Shown: positions 40,210 through 51,659 of the stretch, piece by piece
Layout: each line of letters begins with the position of its first letter
Numbering within the stretch: position 1 is the stretch's first letter
Assembly: GCF_005239225.2 (NCBI RefSeq)
Contig: NC_133292.1
Location: 9,396,985 to 9,460,984 of the forward strand
DNA from: Populus alba
Lineage: Eukaryota; Streptophyta; Magnoliopsida; Malpighiales; Salicaceae
Direction of reading: 5' to 3'
Length of the DNA: 64,000 nucleotides
Program-made: the position numbers and the translations under genes
Notes under the pieces: model-generated
Database searches by the model: none
The model's input: only the letters and a program-made list of their open reading frames with translations
What the model was told of the DNA's origin: nothing

Positions 40210-40500
40210 CAAGGTCCACACCTTCTACTTCTGGCTTAACAAAGGTTCAATGTTCGATGGATCCTTCCCCTTCTTTAATAAGGAATTGACCTGGAGCCAA
40301 GGCAGCCAGGAAGGAGCCACCGAGTGTCCGAAGAAAGAATGTCTTAAAATAAACCATTTGAGACCAAGTTGTCCAGTTTCAAGTCAAAAAGGGTCCAGAA
40401 GAGCAATGCCAGGATTTTAAATACAAGACAGAATTGAATTGTTGGCTGTCGGCTGGAGGAGCCCCGATTTTCAAGTCAAGGATGAGGGGCTACACTGGCT
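40210..40500. repeat. Conserved block D of unit 1 (unknown function)
   Basis: A ~290-base GC-richer block starting CCACACCTTCTACTTCTGGC. It is present once in every array unit (45449, 49776 and 54023). Each copy keeps an open frame containing ECPKKEC(L/F)KINHLRPSCPVSS, but without a consistent ATG or splice context. I do not recognise a family. Confidence 0.6.
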
Positions 40501-40516
40501 CCTTTCGTAAGGAGGC

Positions 40517-40620
40517 TTTTTTTATCTATTTATTTATTTATTTTATAAGCTCAAATACTTCTAGGAGGATTTGAACCCGTTTTGCAGGTGCAAGGAACTT
40601 ATTACCACTAAGGCGCATTG
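40517..40620 (-). mobile_element. Short tRNA-like SINE in unit 1
   Basis: On the minus strand: a box-A-like TTAGTGGTAATAAG, a box-B GGGTTCAAATCC, then a tail of ATAAATAAATAAATAGATAAAA. The same insertion lies in all four units, so it predates the tandem duplication. Confidence 0.65.
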
Positions 40621-40675
40621 GTTTTATAAACTATTAATTAACTTGTTTTCTTTCTAGGTACTTAAGGCTTACAGG

Positions 40676-40813
40676 CAGTGGCGGAGGGAGGGGGCTGGCA
40701 GGATTTCCTTATAAATATTTATAATTTTAATAAAAATAAGTGCAATATTTTCTTAGCTCCTTTTTAATTTATAACTTTGCCCCCTCTAATTTTTTTGTCT
40801 TGTTCCGCCCCTG
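40676..40813. mobile_element. hAT-type MITE, 138 bp, with 8-bp TSD
   Basis: Ends CAGTGGCGGA and TCCGCCCCTG form imperfect terminal inverted repeats. The element is flanked by the 8-base duplication CTTACAGG (40668-40675 and 40814-40821). Unit 3 at about 50218-50229 has the uninterrupted empty site GGCTTACAGGTTTAAATACG. An 8-bp TSD and CAGTGG ends indicate the hAT superfamily. Non-coding. Confidence 0.85.
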
Positions 40814-41235
40814 CTTACAGGTTTAAATACGACTTTTTTTATCGGAAGTTTAGTGGTTTTATAATGATTTTCACCAAGAAAATTCCCTTCTTTACTTACA
40901 GAAAAAAGCATGTTTTGTTTCCTTTTCTTGAGTTCTTTTATAATAATTTGTTTTGAGGAGAAATTCATCTTATATTTTCAAAAAATAAACAAAGTACACA
41001 AATAAAGAAAACCTAAAAAAAAAAAAAAGGAAAGTTGGAAGGACTGGACAAGCTAGACGCAGGGGCCTTTGCTTTTAATGGTTACTTGAATTTATGTGAA
41101 AAAAAATCCCAGTTGGCAAAAGGAAGCTTTTAAGAAATTCCAGTTTTAATCAATTTACACGGTGTTTGGAAGTTCAATTTAAAAAAATGAGAATTTTATA
41201 ATGCAAGAAATTTATTTAATGGTTATTTATTTACT

Positions 41236-41830
41236 TTCTCAAGGCAGATTGAGGTTGCCTCCTGGAAACGCGGCTGTCTCCGCCGAATCCATGTGCGTGT
41301 TACTGGTTTGGTTTATTCGGGCATAAATGTAGAAACTTGGTCAAGCACTCGTTTTTTACTACGTTCAATCTTCCTAGAAAATATTTTATGAAAAATATTA
41401 TGGCATTTATTTATTTTTTTAATGATATGTTTTAAAAAATTTAAAAAACCAAAATATAAAAAAACTTTATATTTAATTATTCATTATTATAATGAAATTT
41501 CAGTGTTTTTTTATTATATGCAAATGACTAGATTATTATTCATGTTATATTACAAGTTAGATTAATATTTTTTAATGGAAAAAAATATCTCAATATTTAT
41601 AACATGTTTTCTAGTAGAAACTTTTTTAATTGTTTGAGGTGATCTTATATGTCTCAATCAACTTAACGGGTTTAATAACAACCTGAACAACCAATAAAAA
41701 CATATTGGATCAATCCATGTCAACCTGAAGTAAGCTATCGAATTCACAACCCGAATAATAAAGTCGAGATAACCACATTGAAATCAAATCTAAATAAATT
41801 ATGAAATCTAAATCTCAATCAACTCAATAT
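41236..41830. repeat. Diverged second copy of the 37430-37960 segment
   Basis: Shares GGCAGATTGAGGTTGC, GAAACGCGGCTGTCTCCGCC and long downstream AT-rich homology with 37430-37960. It is more diverged than the gene copies are from one another. Minus-strand frames across it are not consistently open. Nature unknown; possibly an old mobile element. Confidence 0.6.
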
Positions 41831-42177
41831 TAAATAAAAAAAAATTATAAAAAAATTGATAAAAAAAAAGATTAAAAAAAAAAACAAACATCTTGAGTTA
41901 ACTTGAATTTACCCACCAAACTTGCAATTCAGTTTATGTGACTAAGATAACTCAACATAAATCAAATCAAAATAAATTATAAAGTTCAATTCTTAATTAA
42001 TCCATTATTAAAGGATAATTTTTTAAAAAAAAATAGTTAAATAAAAGGCACAAAAAATAACTCAAGTGAACACATCAAACTCGTGACTTAGATAATATGA
42101 CCACGATAACTTTATATAAAACAAACAAAAAAAATCATGAAATTTAATTTCAAATTAACAAAATATTAAATAATGAA

Positions 42178-42213
<36 letters not shown>

Positions 42214-42827
42214 ACTTGAGTTAACTCATTAAATTCGTAATTTAATTAAGCTATAAAACTGAGATAAAAAAAACTCATTAAAAGATAAAATTAAAGCAAA
42301 AAACTAAACCTAAAAAAAATAAAAAACAAAATAAATAAATAAAGCACTATTGAACAGTGCTCTTTGAGGAGGGGAACCCTCAATTAGTTTCTGTTAATAA
42401 TATAGAGGTCTTTTTGTAAAAACGTCTAATTTTAATTTAACGAGGAAATCAAAGATAGATTTGGGAGTGTATTTCCTCTTCTCCCTCCCCGTGTCGTTGG
42501 CCCCAAATCAATTTTTCGCATCCAAACTTCATAAAAACTCCATGTCTATTCTATCCAGGTAGATAAAGCCGGAAAATATTGGGGAAAACCTTCACATCAA
42601 TTTGGCATACATGTTCTTTAATTTGCAGCGGTGCATTCTTTCTTCCTCGTCAATTAGCTTATATGACGTAATAAAAAGATATAAGCATTGCCTAGCAATC
42701 TAAAACTTCACATTATTTTTTTTTCCGTGAACAGGATCACAATTTTTGTTAATAATAAGAGTGAATCAAAGTTTTAGGTTTACTAACAAGATTATGGTAA
42801 AACCCCTAATCTGTCTCCAAGTAAAAA
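41831..42827. other. Spacer between units 1 and 2
   Basis: Strongly AT-rich, with an (AT)n microsatellite at 42182-42211. No gene was seen. Confidence 0.4.
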
Positions 42828-43501
42828 CGACTCGAGCCCCCTTTCTACCTCAGCGATCTGCAACGGCGAAGGCAAGTTATATTTTTAATTGAATTAGTTT
42901 GAACATGTAAATGGAAAAGCTTTCGTGTTCATGCGATCCTCAAAGCTGTTTATGAGGAAACATTGGTGTTTTGTTTTTCTGGCAAAAAACAATCTTATAT
43001 ATTTCAAGAAATAAGCTTAGAACAGCCCTATTTCAAGAATTAAGATTTCAAACTACCCTAATCTTTATTAGCCACTCACTCTATGGCTAACATTCTGCAA
43101 TAATACACTTCGGTTATCACAACAAAAAAATAAAAAAAAAAATAAAAAAACAACACACGTGCTATATATGTTTTGCTTAGAAATTACCTTCTTGATGAAA
43201 AAAGGAGTCGTCATCCACATGCAAAGTCGACCAGCTAGTCTTGGGCTCTATTCTTCCCTGAATACACACACACACACTTAACAACTTGTTGCTATTATAA
43301 ATGCACTTGTACTTTTCAAAGTTGTCTTATTCAATAATACAAAGGAGTGGACACGGTGATCAATTAACAATCTCGTCTTGTGCCCATGTGAACTTTCAAG
43401 GTCACTTCCCTTCCAAAGCTGCTAATTAAGATCATGCATCCATGGTGGCTATAAATAAGAGTGGCAGCGAAGAGGCAATGATAAACACAAATATTTCCAA
43501 C

Positions 43502-43944
43502 ATGAATGCCTTTCTTGTGTTCATATGCATTCTCTTAGCAACCATCCTCTTCTCCCCCTCATCCACTTGCACTGCTCGAGAATTGCTGGGCGGGAAAGGT
43601 GAAAAACCTGTTTCTGTTTCCTTTTATTTAATTTAAGATAATTAAGCAGCTCATATGTGTGTTCTGTGTTTGTGTATCATCTTGCATGCATATATTTTAG
43701 GACCATGACTTAATTATGCTATAAATTAAGATGCTGCTTGTTATTGCAGAGCATTTATTTATTTCTTTTTCGACGAACAATATAAATGTTTGCAGATCCA
43801 TACACGGGATCTGGCCCCGCCAATTCAGGACCCCCATGCGGTCGTAGCAAACGAGATTGCAACCCCAGTTCAAAGCCAGGACCGACTAAACCAAAAAAAC
43901 GTTGTCGATCGCCTGTGGAGCAAGGTGACTGTGTCCCAAATTGA
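43502..43944 (+). CDS. Secreted cysteine-containing peptide, RISP-like, copy 2
   Basis: Exons 43502-43598 and 43796-43944 encode 81 aa with the same architecture as copy 1. Signal peptide MNAFLVFICILLATILFS, constant DPYTGSGPANSG, four Cys at identical spacing. The rest of the mature peptide is strongly changed (PPCGRSKRDCNPSSKPGPTK), making it clearly cationic (about +6 by hand count against about 0 in copy 1). The intron and UTRs remain almost identical to copy 1. An in-frame upstream ATG lies at 43442; the uORF of copy 1 is absent. Confidence 0.8.
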
Positions 43945-45718
43945 AGATTGAAGGCGAGCAAAGCTGTATGCGCTATTAAGAGGGACAACAACTAGTCTTG
44001 TTATATGTGTGTGTGTGTGTTACATATTTTGATTCCAGAACTATATATTTATGTAAGAAAAATAAATTAACTTCCCAGTACATGGTGACGGCAACTTGCA
44101 TCATGATCAGGTTTTGATTTTTCTTGGTCTTGATTCCATGAAGTTGTGTAATCTTTGTTGAGGTTTATGCAAAATAAATAAAGAGTTTGATCTCTTCTCT
44201 TCTATGATGCTCAGATGCCTTTGCTTTTGATTAACTTTATATCAACAAATAAAAAGATGGCCTTTAATGCTATCTCATCATAAACCCACAAGAACAAATA
44301 TGTACATATAGGCTCGCGTGAAGAAGCACAGTGCTAGAGAGAGTATGGGATTTTTTTTTAATTAGAAACTGGCCACTAAAATCAACAGCGCAGAAACCAT
44401 GAACAGATTTACTCCGGCTGCTCTTGTCATAGCAGCTTGTTCTTGTTTTTGGTGTTAATAATACGATCCCTGATCACTTAACAAAGAAAACTGTGAGCTA
44501 ATAAATCCCGTTTCTAAGATTAGTTGACATATATATTTCCAATAAATCAGGGACAGATCTAAATTTCAGAAACTGAAAGGCATATGCAACTATTCTTGGA
44601 GTATTGGAGAGATTTTCTGTATGGCCCAATAACTACAAATTAAATTAAAAACTAAAAAAAGCAAAGAGAAGCTTGTGACAAGGAAGATTTATGTTAACGA
44701 TCAATATAACATACTTAATTAGGAGAATATTCTGTCTGTGCAATTCTAGCATTCATGAGATGTTAATAATAAAAAAAGGAAAAATATACTGCAAAATTGT
44801 TCATTCCCGCGGGTTCGTTTCTTGAAGTTAAAAAAATGAAAGGGGGGGTAATTTCGAATGTTGTAGGAGATTGAATCAGGAAATGTAAAAAAAAATGATA
44901 AAATAAAGAAAAAAGATGATGCTATGATATGCATTACAAGAGAAAAACACAAGGAATTACTAATTTTATATCTTGAGCAGTATGTGTATCAGCTTATCTA
45001 TCTATACGTAATTAAGCTATATGTACACCTAAATAGGAAATAGAATATTCATAGTTTCTAAATTAATAGTGTAGGAATAATTAGAACCATGTACCCAAAC
45101 ACAAACACTGGTTAAATGAGTTTGTATTGCTGGTGTGGTAGGTTTGATGATAAAATAAGGGTCATGAACAAAATAACAGCTGGTGGACTTCAATTTCAAG
45201 GTATACGCTACATGTCCAGTTCTTTCTTCACCTTATTACATGCGGTACTGTGGCATCACACCAGCAAAGAGATGGGTTTTTCCCCCTAATACCCGAATCT
45301 GCTTTGCAATATTGAGAGTATTCTTTTGGAATCCATCTAACTATGTATCTCATCAGAATTAGTCTAGTCGTGATTTTATTCATTCAATAATATTATTCTA
45401 TCCTTAATAAATAAAACAAAATAAATATATTATATAACAGTAATGTCCACACCTTCTACTTCTGGCTTAACAAAGGTTCAATGTTCGACGGACCCTTCCC
45501 CTTCTTTAATAAAGACATGACTTGGAGCCACCGCAGCCAGGAAGGATCCATCGAGTGTCCAAAGAAAGAATGTCTTAAAATAAACCATTTGAGACCAAGT
45601 TGTCCAGTTTCAAGTCAAAAGGGGTCCAGAAGAGCAATGCCAAGACTTTAAATACAAGACAGAATTGTATTGTTGGCTGTCGGCTGGAGGAGCCCCGATT
45701 TTCAAGTCAAGTAAGGAG

Positions 45719-45825
45719 GCTTTTTTTATCTATTTATTTATGTTTTAAGCTCAACTACTTCTAGGAGGATTTGAATCCGTTTTGCAGGTGCAAGGAACTT
45801 ATTACCACTGAACCAAAGGCCCATT
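45719..45825 (-). mobile_element. Short tRNA-like SINE in unit 2
   Basis: Keeps the fuller head TTTGGTTCAGTGGTAATAAG. Units 1, 3 and 4 lack a few bases there (CCTTAGTGG), so this copy looks closest to the original insertion. Confidence 0.65.
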
Positions 45826-46868
45826 GGTTTTATAAATTATTGATTGACTTGTTTTCTTTTTAGTTACTTAGGCTTACTAGTTTTTTAATCGGAAGTCTAG
45901 TGGTTTTATAATGATTTTCACCAAGAAAATTCCCTTCTTTACTTACAGAAAAAGCATGTTTTATTTCCTTTTCTTGAGTTCTTTTATAATAATTTGTTTT
46001 GAGGAGAAATTCATCTTATATTTTCAAAAAATAAAATAAGTAGACAAATAAAGAAAACCTAAAAAAAAAAAAAAAGGAAAGTTGGAAGGACTGGACAAGC
46101 TAGACGCAGGCGCCTTTGCTTTTTTAATGGTTACTGAATTTATGTGAAAGAAAATCTCAGTTGGCAAAAGGAAGCTTTTTAAGAAATTCCAGTTTTAATC
46201 AATTTACATGTTGTTTGGAAGTTCAATTTGAAAAAAATGGAAATCTTTAAGGGCAACTTATGGCAATAACCGAGAAGCTGCATAGACATTTTCTGGATTC
46301 CTCCACTGGCTTACAAGCGTACAAGAAAAAAAAGAGGTCCATTCGAAAACGAACATATCTGCACATTCAAATTACAACATTTCTCTTTTCCTGGCTTTAG
46401 AGAGACGACTTGCCAAAATTAACATGCAGCCTTGGTGTTTTTTTTATATTATTATTATTTTATTTAATCAATTCAATAATTCTTTCTTTCTTCTTCTACT
46501 ACTACTACTATTATTTATTTGAATAAAAAATTATTTTAATAAAATAAATTTATCAAATATAATTAGATAGATGTCCTACCTTTTGATTTATATTTAACCA
46601 TGGATGGGCTTTATACTTCGCTGAATATATATATATATATATATATAACAACTTGTTACTATTATAAATGCACTTGTACTTTTAAAAGTTGTCTTATTCA
46701 ATAATACAAAGGAGCAGACGCGGTGATCAATAATCTCGTCTTGGGCGCATGCATGTGAACTTTCAAGGTCAGTTCCCTTCCAAAGCCGCTAATTAAGATC
46801 ATGCATGCATGGCGGCTATAAATAAGAGTGGCAGCGAAGAGGCAATGATAAACACAAATATTTCAAAC

Positions 46869-47638
46869 ATGAAAGCATTTCTTGTGGTCATATGCATTCT
46901 CTTAGCAACCATCGTCTTCTCTCCCTCATCCACTTGCACTGCGCAACAATTAGTGCGCGGGAAAGGTGAAAAACCTGTTTCTGTTTGCTTTTATTTAATT
47001 TAAGATAATTAAGCAGCTCATATGTGTGTTCTGTGTTTGTGTATGGTCTTGCATGCAAGTATTTTAGGACCATAACTTAATTAATGCTATGAATTAATTA
47101 AGAGGCTAGCAGTTATTTGTTGTCGCATAGCATTCAATATTTATTTCTTTTTCGTCGAACAATATTTTCACCATGAAACTATTATTTTGGTAGATACCAC
47201 ACTTTACTTTGAGTCTGTGATCATGACTAGAAAACATATTATTTTTTTTTTTTTTTGGTAACCCGGGGTGTCCGGGCCAGCTTACGCGCACCACGACTAT
47301 TCCCCGGGCCCACTGAACATCCTGCAAGCCCAGTAGGCAGGTAAGGCACCGCGGGGGTGACAGGCTGGTACTCTTGAGGATCGAACCAGGACCCTTCGCA
47401 AAGACAAGCTTTTGTTGTTGACCAATGTGCTAGACCCTCAAATGTAGAAAACATATTATTGATTAAGATATATCTATATAATTTTGCAGATCCATACAGG
47501 GGATCTGGCCCCGTCAATTCAGAACCTCCATGCGGTAGTAGCAAACGATATTGCCGCCCCAGTCCAAATCGAGGACCAAATAAACCAAATAAACGCTGTC
47601 AATCTTCTGCTAGGCAATCTGATTGTGACCCACATTGA
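46869..47638 (+). CDS. Secreted cysteine-containing peptide, RISP-like, copy 3
   Basis: Exons 46869-46965 and 47490-47638 encode 81 aa. Signal peptide MKAFLVVICILLATIVFS; mature part begins near QQLVRGKDPYRGSGPVNS. The four Cys and their spacing are kept, while most other mature residues differ from copies 1, 2 and 4. It is the most basic member (about +7 by hand count). The intron is 524 bases, against 197 in the other copies, because of a SINE insertion and local divergence. Splice sites remain intact (G/GTGAAA and TTGCAG). Confidence 0.78.
47228..47460 (-). mobile_element. tRNA-derived SINE in the intron of peptide gene 3, with 16-bp TSD
   Basis: A ~200-base element (47244-47444) is flanked by perfect 16-base duplications TAGAAAACATATTATT (47228-47243 and 47445-47460). 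On the minus strand it has a box-B-like GGTTCGATCC and a 3' poly-A (the T-run after 47243). It is a near full-length relative of the elements at 4973 and 50880. Confidence 0.92.
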
Positions 47639-50069
47639 AGATTGAAGACAATCAAGGTTGTATACGTGCTTAAGAGTGACACCAGCCAGCCATATTGTCA
47701 TGTGTGTGTATGCTATTTTCATTCGAGTCGAACTATATACATTTATGTAAGAAAAATAAATTAACTTCCAGCATCATGATCGGGTTTTGATTCCATGAAA
47801 TTGTGTAATCTTTGTTGGAGTTTATGCAAAATAAATAAAGAGCTTGCTATCTTCTCTTCTATGATGCTCATATGCCTTTGCTTTTATATATATGTATTAT
47901 GTTAGGACTAATAAAATTAATATTATGAACTGAATATTAATTTTTGTCTGGAGTGTCGCGATTAACTCTATATCAACAAATAAAAAGCTGGCCTTTAATG
48001 CTATCTCATCATAAACCCATGAGTACAAATATTTACATATAGGCTCGCGTGAAAAACCACAGTGCTAGAGAGAGTATGGGATTTTTTTTTTTTAATTATA
48101 AACTGGCCACTAAAGCTGCTCTTGTCATAGCAGGTTGTTCTTGTATCTTTCTCTCCAATCGGCTTTCCCTTTTGGTGTTAATAATATGATCCCTGACTTA
48201 CCAAAGAAAACTATATATGAGCTAATAAATCCCGTTTCTAAAATTAGTGTGTGTGTGTGTGATCTAAATTTCAAAAACTAAAAGGCATATGCAACTACTC
48301 TTGGAGTATTGGAGAGATTTTCGATATGGCCCAATAACTACAAATTAAATTAAAAACATAAAAAAGCAAAGAGAAGCTTGTGACAAGGAAGATTTATGTT
48401 AACGATCAATATTATAACATACCTAGGAGAATATTCTGTCTGTGCAATTCTAGCATTCATGAGATGTTAATAAAAAAAAAGGAAAAATATACTGAAAAAT
48501 TGTTCATTCCCGCAGGTTCGTTTCTTGAAGTCAAATATCATGTCTTCCACATTGAAAAAGTTAATGTTAATTTTATATAATGTTTATTTATTTTCTGATA
48601 AAAAAACATACTTTTTAAATAACTAGTTTTGAAACCCAAATTAAAACTGAAAAAATAATTTCTTAATTTTTTTTTGTAAGAGATTCCATTTTAATGAAAA
48701 AAAATGAAAGGGGGGGTGGTAATTTTCGAATGTTTGTAGGAGATTGAATCATGAAATGTATAAAAAAAAAGGATGTTAAAATAAAGAAAAAAGATAATGC
48801 TATGATTTACATTACAAGAGAAAAACACAAGGAATTATTAATTTTGTATCTTGAGCAGTATGTGTAGCAGCTTATAGCTATACACCTAAATAGGAAATAG
48901 AATATTCATAGTTTCTAAATTAATAGTGTAGGAGTAATTAGAACCATGTACCCAAACACAAACACTGGTTAAATTGCTGGTGTGGTAGGTTTGATGATAA
49001 AATAAGGGTTATGGACAAAATAATAGCAGATGGGATTTAATTTCAAGGTATACGCTTTATGTCAAGGTTCTTTCTTCACCTTATTACATGTCAAGGTACT
49101 GTGGCATCACACCAGCAAAGATGTGGGTTTTAAGAGCCGAATCTGCTTTGCAAGATTGAGATTATCCATTTGCAACCAATATAGTTTTGTATTGCTTAAT
49201 AAATCTATTAAAATTAATCTTAATCTTATACACTAAAAAATAACCAAAAATACTCTTACTAGAAGATAAAAAAATTAAATTCTAAATATTTGTCTTATGC
49301 AAAGCAAAAAATTCCTTATTTATACTAGATTTTGCATAAACAGAAAAAACAAAATATCACTTCAAAAAAATAAATTCCTATAGCAGAAGAAAAAAATACC
49401 AAAATAGTTGAATCCATGAAAAGTATATTGAATATTAAATGTCGCTTTATAAAACCAGCTATGATATAAAGTTTAAAATAATTTAATTATAATAAAAAAT
49501 AAATGCAAACATGAAAGAAAAAAAAAGACCAGAATTCTCCTTACTTCATTTCTCCAAAAAAAATCTTCCTTTAACATAAATACTACGATGTTAAAATAAT
49601 TTAAGTATCACAAAAATAAATAGGAATATGAAAGAAAAAAAGACCACAATTCTCCTCAATTCATTTCTCTAAAAGTTCTTCCTTTGACATAAATACAAAA
49701 AACTTGTTACACTAAAAATATTATTCTATTTTTAATAAATAAAACAAAATAAATATATTATTTAACGGTAATGTCCACACCTTCGACTCCTGGCTTAACA
49801 AAGGTTCAATGTTCGACGGACCCTTCCCCTTCTTTAATAAAGACTCATTGACTTGTTGCCATCGCAGCCAGGAAGGATCCAACGAGTGTCCAAAGAAAGA
49901 ATGTTTTAAAATAAACCATTTGAGACCAAGTTGTCCTGTTTCAAGTAAAAAAGGGTCCAGAAGAGCAATGCCAAGACTTACAAGACAGAACTGTATTGTT
50001 GGCTGTCGGCTTGGGAAGCCCCGATTTTCCAGTCAAGGATGAGGGGCTACGCTGGCTCCTTTCGTAAGG

Positions 50070-50172
50070 CTTTTTTATCTATTTATTTATTTATTTTATA
50101 AGCTCAAATACTTCTAGGAGGATTTGAATCCGTTTTGCAGGTGCAAGGAACTTATTACCACTAAGGCCCATT
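50070..50172 (-). mobile_element. Short tRNA-like SINE in unit 3
   Basis: The same ancestral insertion as in units 1, 2 and 4 (box B GGATTCAAATCC, tail of TAAATAAATAAATAG). Confidence 0.65.
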
Positions 50173-50865
50173 GGTTTTATAAACTATTAATTAACTTGTT
50201 TTCTTTCTAGGTACTTAGGCTTACAGGTTTAAATACGACTTGTTTTATCGGTAGTTTAGTAGTTTTATATATATATATATATGGAGATTAAAATTAAACA
50301 TTTGAAAAAAAAAAAAAAAAAAAACAAAGAGAGCATAGTTAAAGGAACAGTGCCCGCTCGGACAAAGATGAAATTCGAATATGATTACACATATCCATAT
50401 ATATTATTTTTCATTCTTTTATATTGTATATTTTCTTGAATAATTTATTTTTTGAAATATTTTTTTATTGGATTTATATTTTGATTACTCATATTTAACC
50501 ATGTATGAGAGTTGTGATAAGATTCAACATTTTTATGAACTTAATATTATTTTTTTATATATGATATTAACTATCAAATATCATTGCAAAATTATATATA
50601 TATCCTTACATGGTATATCCTTAACAAGAACACACCACCACAGGAACATAGAAAAGAATCTGAGGCCAAAACTTTTACCAGCTCATGCAGTCAAAACAGA
50701 GGATCTCCAACACAACAATGAGAATTTCATACTATTCTTTTCTAATCCCTAACCTCTTCTGTACAATACAACGATGAGATTTTCTATTTAGGATAAAACA
50801 TGTTGTTTTGATAAGGGTCTGTCGATCATTTTTATCATTTTTTTTTTGTCAGTTTTTATGAATAT

Positions 50866-51006
50866 GAACTTTTTAAGTTTTTTTTTTTTTTTTTAGTTTA
50901 ACGTAGGTGTTCGGGTCAGCTTGCGCGCACCTCGACTAATTCCACGGGTCCTGAAGTTAACGACCATGTAAGCCTCCAATGGCTATCATATGAGAACTTT
51001 TAAGTT
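50866..51006 (-). mobile_element. 5'-truncated SINE with TSD in unit 4
   Basis: The SINE body at 50880-50993 has a T-run on its left (minus-strand poly-A) and near-identical flanks GAACTTTTTAAGTT and GAACTTTTAAGTT. Unit 1 at about 38335-38350 has the empty site. It lacks the box-B end of the family, so it is 5' truncated. Confidence 0.85.
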
Positions 51007-51386
51007 ATATTTTTAATTGAATTAGTTTGAACATGTAAATGGAAAAGCTTTCGTGTTCATGCGATCCTCAAAGCTGTTTATGAGGCAAAATTGGTGTTTT
51101 GTTTTTCTGGCAAAAACAACCTTATTTCAAGAAATAAGCATAAATCAACGCTATTTCAAGAATTAAGATTTCAAACTACCCTAATCTTTATTAGCCACTC
51201 ACTTTATGGCTAACATTTTGCAACAATACACTTCGGTTATCACAACAAAAATAATAATAATAAAAAAAAAAACAACACACGTGCTATATATGTTTTGCTT
51301 AGAAATTACCTTCTTGATGAAAAATGGAGTCGTCGTCCCCATGCAAAGTCGACCAGCTAGTCTTGGGCTTCATTCTTCGCTGAATA

Positions 51387-51387
51387 T

Positions 51388-51431
<44 letters not shown>
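51387..51431. repeat. (TA)n microsatellite upstream of peptide gene 4
   Basis: A long TA run about 20 bases upstream of the TATA box region. Copy 1 has a shorter TA run, copy 2 an (AC)n run, and copy 3 a TA run at the same place. Confidence 0.9.
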
Positions 51432-51432
<1 letters not shown>

Positions 51433-51659
51433 CAACAACTTGTTGCTATTATAAATGCACTTCTACTTTTCAAAGTTGTCTTATTCAATAATACAAAGGA
51501 GTGGACACGGTGATCAATTAATTAACAATCTCGTCTTGTGCCCATGTGAACTTTCAAGGTCACTTCCCTTCCAAAGCTGCTAATTAAGATCATGCATCCA
51601 TGGTGGCTATAAATAAGAGTGGCAGCGAAGAGGCAATGATAAACACAAATATTTCCAAC

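Larger units (their letters stand above)
36700..41190 (+). repeat. Tandem segmental duplication, unit 1
   Basis: Holds peptide gene copy 1. Bases 36705-36900 match 50350-50550 of unit 4, and 38085-38340 match 50615-50860. Compared with units 2-4 it lacks the ~900-base block that follows the gene there (44363-45300 in unit 2), replaced by AT-rich sequence at 39845-40205. Its 37430-37960 segment has a diverged second copy at 41236-41830. Edges are approximate. Confidence 0.8.
42828..46250 (+). repeat. Tandem segmental duplication, unit 2
   Basis: Begins with AAAACGACTCGAGCCCCC, the same as 38027 in unit 1, then jumps to the sequence matching 38343, a deletion relative to unit 1. It holds peptide gene copy 2, the ~900-base post-gene block (44363-45300), block D (45449-45712) and a short SINE (45719-45825). 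Confidence 0.8.
46593..50262 (+). repeat. Tandem segmental duplication, unit 3
   Basis: Homology to the other units begins only near the TATA-proximal sequence (about 46595), so distal promoter sequence is missing. It contains peptide gene copy 3, the post-gene block (48100-49160), block D (49776-50040) and a short SINE (50070-50172). It is the most diverged unit. Confidence 0.8.

Noticed and set aside
42182..42211. Possible origin or special AT structure
   Set aside because: A plain (AT)n microsatellite like those at 24003, 46624 and 51387.
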